Source: Anaerobacillus sp. CMMVII (lineage in GTDB: Bacteria > Bacillota > Bacilli > Bacillales > Anaerobacillaceae). Taken from it: a DNA stretch of 64,000 bases. Shown one piece after another: positions 62,777-64,000 of the stretch. The stretch covers positions 372,001 through 436,000 of the forward strand of contig NZ_JACEHK010000015.1 of NCBI RefSeq assembly GCF_025377685.1. The letters are read 5' to 3'. Every line of letters begins with the position of its first letter. Position 1 is the stretch's first letter. Below the pieces are notes generated by a model. It made no database searches. It saw only the letters and a program-made list of their open reading frames with translations, and was not told where the DNA came from. The position numbers and the translations under genes are program-made.

Positions 62777-64000
62777 ATGGTTGGCGAAATAGTTGTAGAT
62801 AATGCCGAAACATTTCTTAACCCTATTCTTAAAGGGAACTATGCGGATCCTTCAATTATTCGTGTCGAGGATCACTATTATATGGTCAACACATCTTACA
62901 AATATCTACCGGGATTAATAATATGGCATTCTAAAAATCTTATCGATTGGAAGCCAATTGGTACCGCACTTGAGCATTTTAATGGAGATGTTTGGGCTCC
63001 TGACTTTGTTTATTATGAAGGAATGTATTATATCTATTTTCCAGCAGAGAAAACAAATTGGGTAGTTACGGCAACAGATCCCAAAGGCCCATGGAGTAAA
63101 CCAATTAATCTGAATACAAAACATATTGATCCTGGCCATGTAGTTGGTCCAGATAAGAAGCGATACCTGCATTTATCTGGAGGACATATGGTGCAACTAT
63201 CAGAAGATGGGCTATCAGTAGTTGGAGACGTACAGCATGTCTATGAACCTTGGAAATACCCAAAAGAATGGGAAGTTGAAGCTTTTAGTCCAGAAGGTCC
63301 AAAGTTAACTTTTCATAACGGGTACTACTACTTAACTCTAGCTGTCGGTGGTACAGCTGGTCCACCGACGAGTCACATGGTTGCTAGCTCTCGTTCGAAA
63401 ACTCCCTGGGGACCATGGGAACATTCGCCATACAATCCGATCACCAAAACGAAAACAAAAGAAGAGCGCTTTTGGTCACAAGGTCATGGCACATTGATCG
63501 ATACTCCTTCAGGAGAGTGGTGGATGGTTTATCACGCTTATGAAAATGGCTTTCATACACTAGGCCGGCAAACATTGCTTTTACCAATAGAATGGACAGA
63601 GAACGGTTGGTATAAAGTTCCAGAAGGGATAAAAGCTGATCAACCGCTCCGAAAGCCATTGGGAGAAACAGGAACTCACGGTTTTCCAACCAAAGATCGT
63701 TTTGAAGAAAAAAGAATAGGTTTACATTGGCAAACCAATGGTGAAGTAGATGAACAACGCTATTCGATTAAGAATGGGGCGCTAAATATTAAAGGGGACA
63801 GTACTGGGGGTGTTTCACCACTGCTGTATATGGCACAAGATAAGTCATATGAGGTTGAAGTTGATGTTTCAGTTGAAGAAGCTGTTGAAGGAAAGTTTAT
63901 GTTGTATTACAACGAAAATTCATATTTTGGACTTTCCGTCACTGTAGAAGGAATTCAGCATTTTCGGACATTTAAAAAGTATAAAGTAGTCCCTTATGAT
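62777..64000 (+). CDS. glycoside hydrolase family 43, partial at window end
   Basis: Open to the window end without a stop, at least 408 residues. Five-bladed propeller motifs: GNYADPSIIRVEDHYY (base Asp), GDVWAPDFVYYEGMYYIYF (pKa-modulating Asp), WEVEAFSPEGPKLTFHNG (acid Glu) and WSQGHGTLID. A C-terminal beta-sandwich begins near 63700. No signal peptide, so it acts in the cytoplasm, as a beta-xylosidase or alpha-L-arabinofuranosidase trimming imported side chains. ATG follows AGGAGG at 62760. The 3' end lies beyond the window. Confidence 0.85.
   Translation, partial: MVGEIVVDNAETFLNPILKGNYADPSIIRVEDHYYMVNTSYKYLPGLIIWHSKNLIDWKPIGTALEHFNGDVWAPDFVYYEGMYYIYFPAEKTNWVVTATDPKGPWSKPINLNTKHIDPGHVVGPDKKRYLHLSGGHMVQLSEDGLSVVGDVQHVYEPWKYPKEWEVEAFSPEGPKLTFHNGYYYLTLAVGGTAGPPTSHMVASSRSKTPWGPWEHSPYNPITKTKTKEERFWSQGHGTLIDTPSGEWWMVYHAYENGFHTLGRQTLLLPIEWTENGWYKVPEGIKADQPLRKPLGETGTHGFPTKDRFEEKRIGLHWQTNGEVDEQRYSIKNGALNIKGDSTGGVSPLLYMAQDKSYEVEVDVSVEEAVEGKFMLYYNENSYFGLSVTVEGIQHFRTFKKYKVVPYD

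Overview
The window is a low-GC Bacillaceae chromosome. Its first 23 kb match, gene for gene, the Bacillus subtilis yrrA-yrhC neighbourhood: cymR, yrvO, mnmA, yrrB, recD2, yrrD, yrrI, alaS, yrzL, ruvX, yrzB, mltG, trmR-trhP1-trhP2, udk, greA, pbpI, yrrS, mtnN, yrhC. A SpoIVFB-type pro-sigma-K gene shows it is a spore former. The species cannot be fixed from the sequence; an Anaerobacillus/Alkalihalobacillus-like relative is only a guess. There are no rRNA or tRNA genes, no CRISPR arrays and no recognisable transposase.

Layout. 0-23.4 kb: core sulfur-transfer, tRNA-modification, repair and cell-wall genes, with an alanine T-box before alaS. 23.4-31.4 kb: YIP1-like membrane protein, an acetate-type symporter pair behind a CcpA site, a Crh-like protein that has lost the HPr histidine, a cre-controlled oligo-1,6-glucosidase, mgtE behind an M-box magnesium riboswitch, and a small membrane protein under a Fur-box promoter. 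31.5-34.3 kb: a HesB/IscA-like gene with an in-frame TGA and a SECIS-like hairpin (predicted selenoprotein), deoD, and an ATP-grasp gene. 34.5-43.7 kb: one operon for leucine/isovalerate breakdown to acetoacetate (yngJ-I-H-HB-G-F-E order) ending in scoAB. 44-46 kb: intact sigK between two cruciform-like repeats, then a degraded restriction-gene remnant. 46.2-64 kb: a pectin or rhamnogalacturonan utilisation locus with LacI regulator, toroid protein, MFS exporter/importer, KdgF cupin, TIM-barrel isomerase, a 1542-residue secreted PL9 pectate lyase, two esterases, an LplABC-type ABC importer without ATPase, and a GH43 glycosidase that runs off the window end.

How the parts work together. The secreted PL9 enzyme would cut pectin outside the cell, the ABC system import the oligomers, GH43 and the esterases trim side groups, and KdgF process the unsaturated uronate; cre/LacI-type operators sit in front of several of these genes. 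The first two thirds of the window are tied together by core translation and metal/sulfur functions.

Two cross-cutting features matter. First, ten single-base deletions, nearly all in short A or T runs, break eight otherwise conserved genes (yczE-like, trhP2, udk, hesB-like, a small ORF, deoD, a coiled-coil gene, acyl-CoA dehydrogenase); this looks like homopolymer sequencing error rather than gene decay. Second, four families of intergenic repeats occur, several of which keep base pairing while changing sequence, so their structure rather than their sequence seems conserved.
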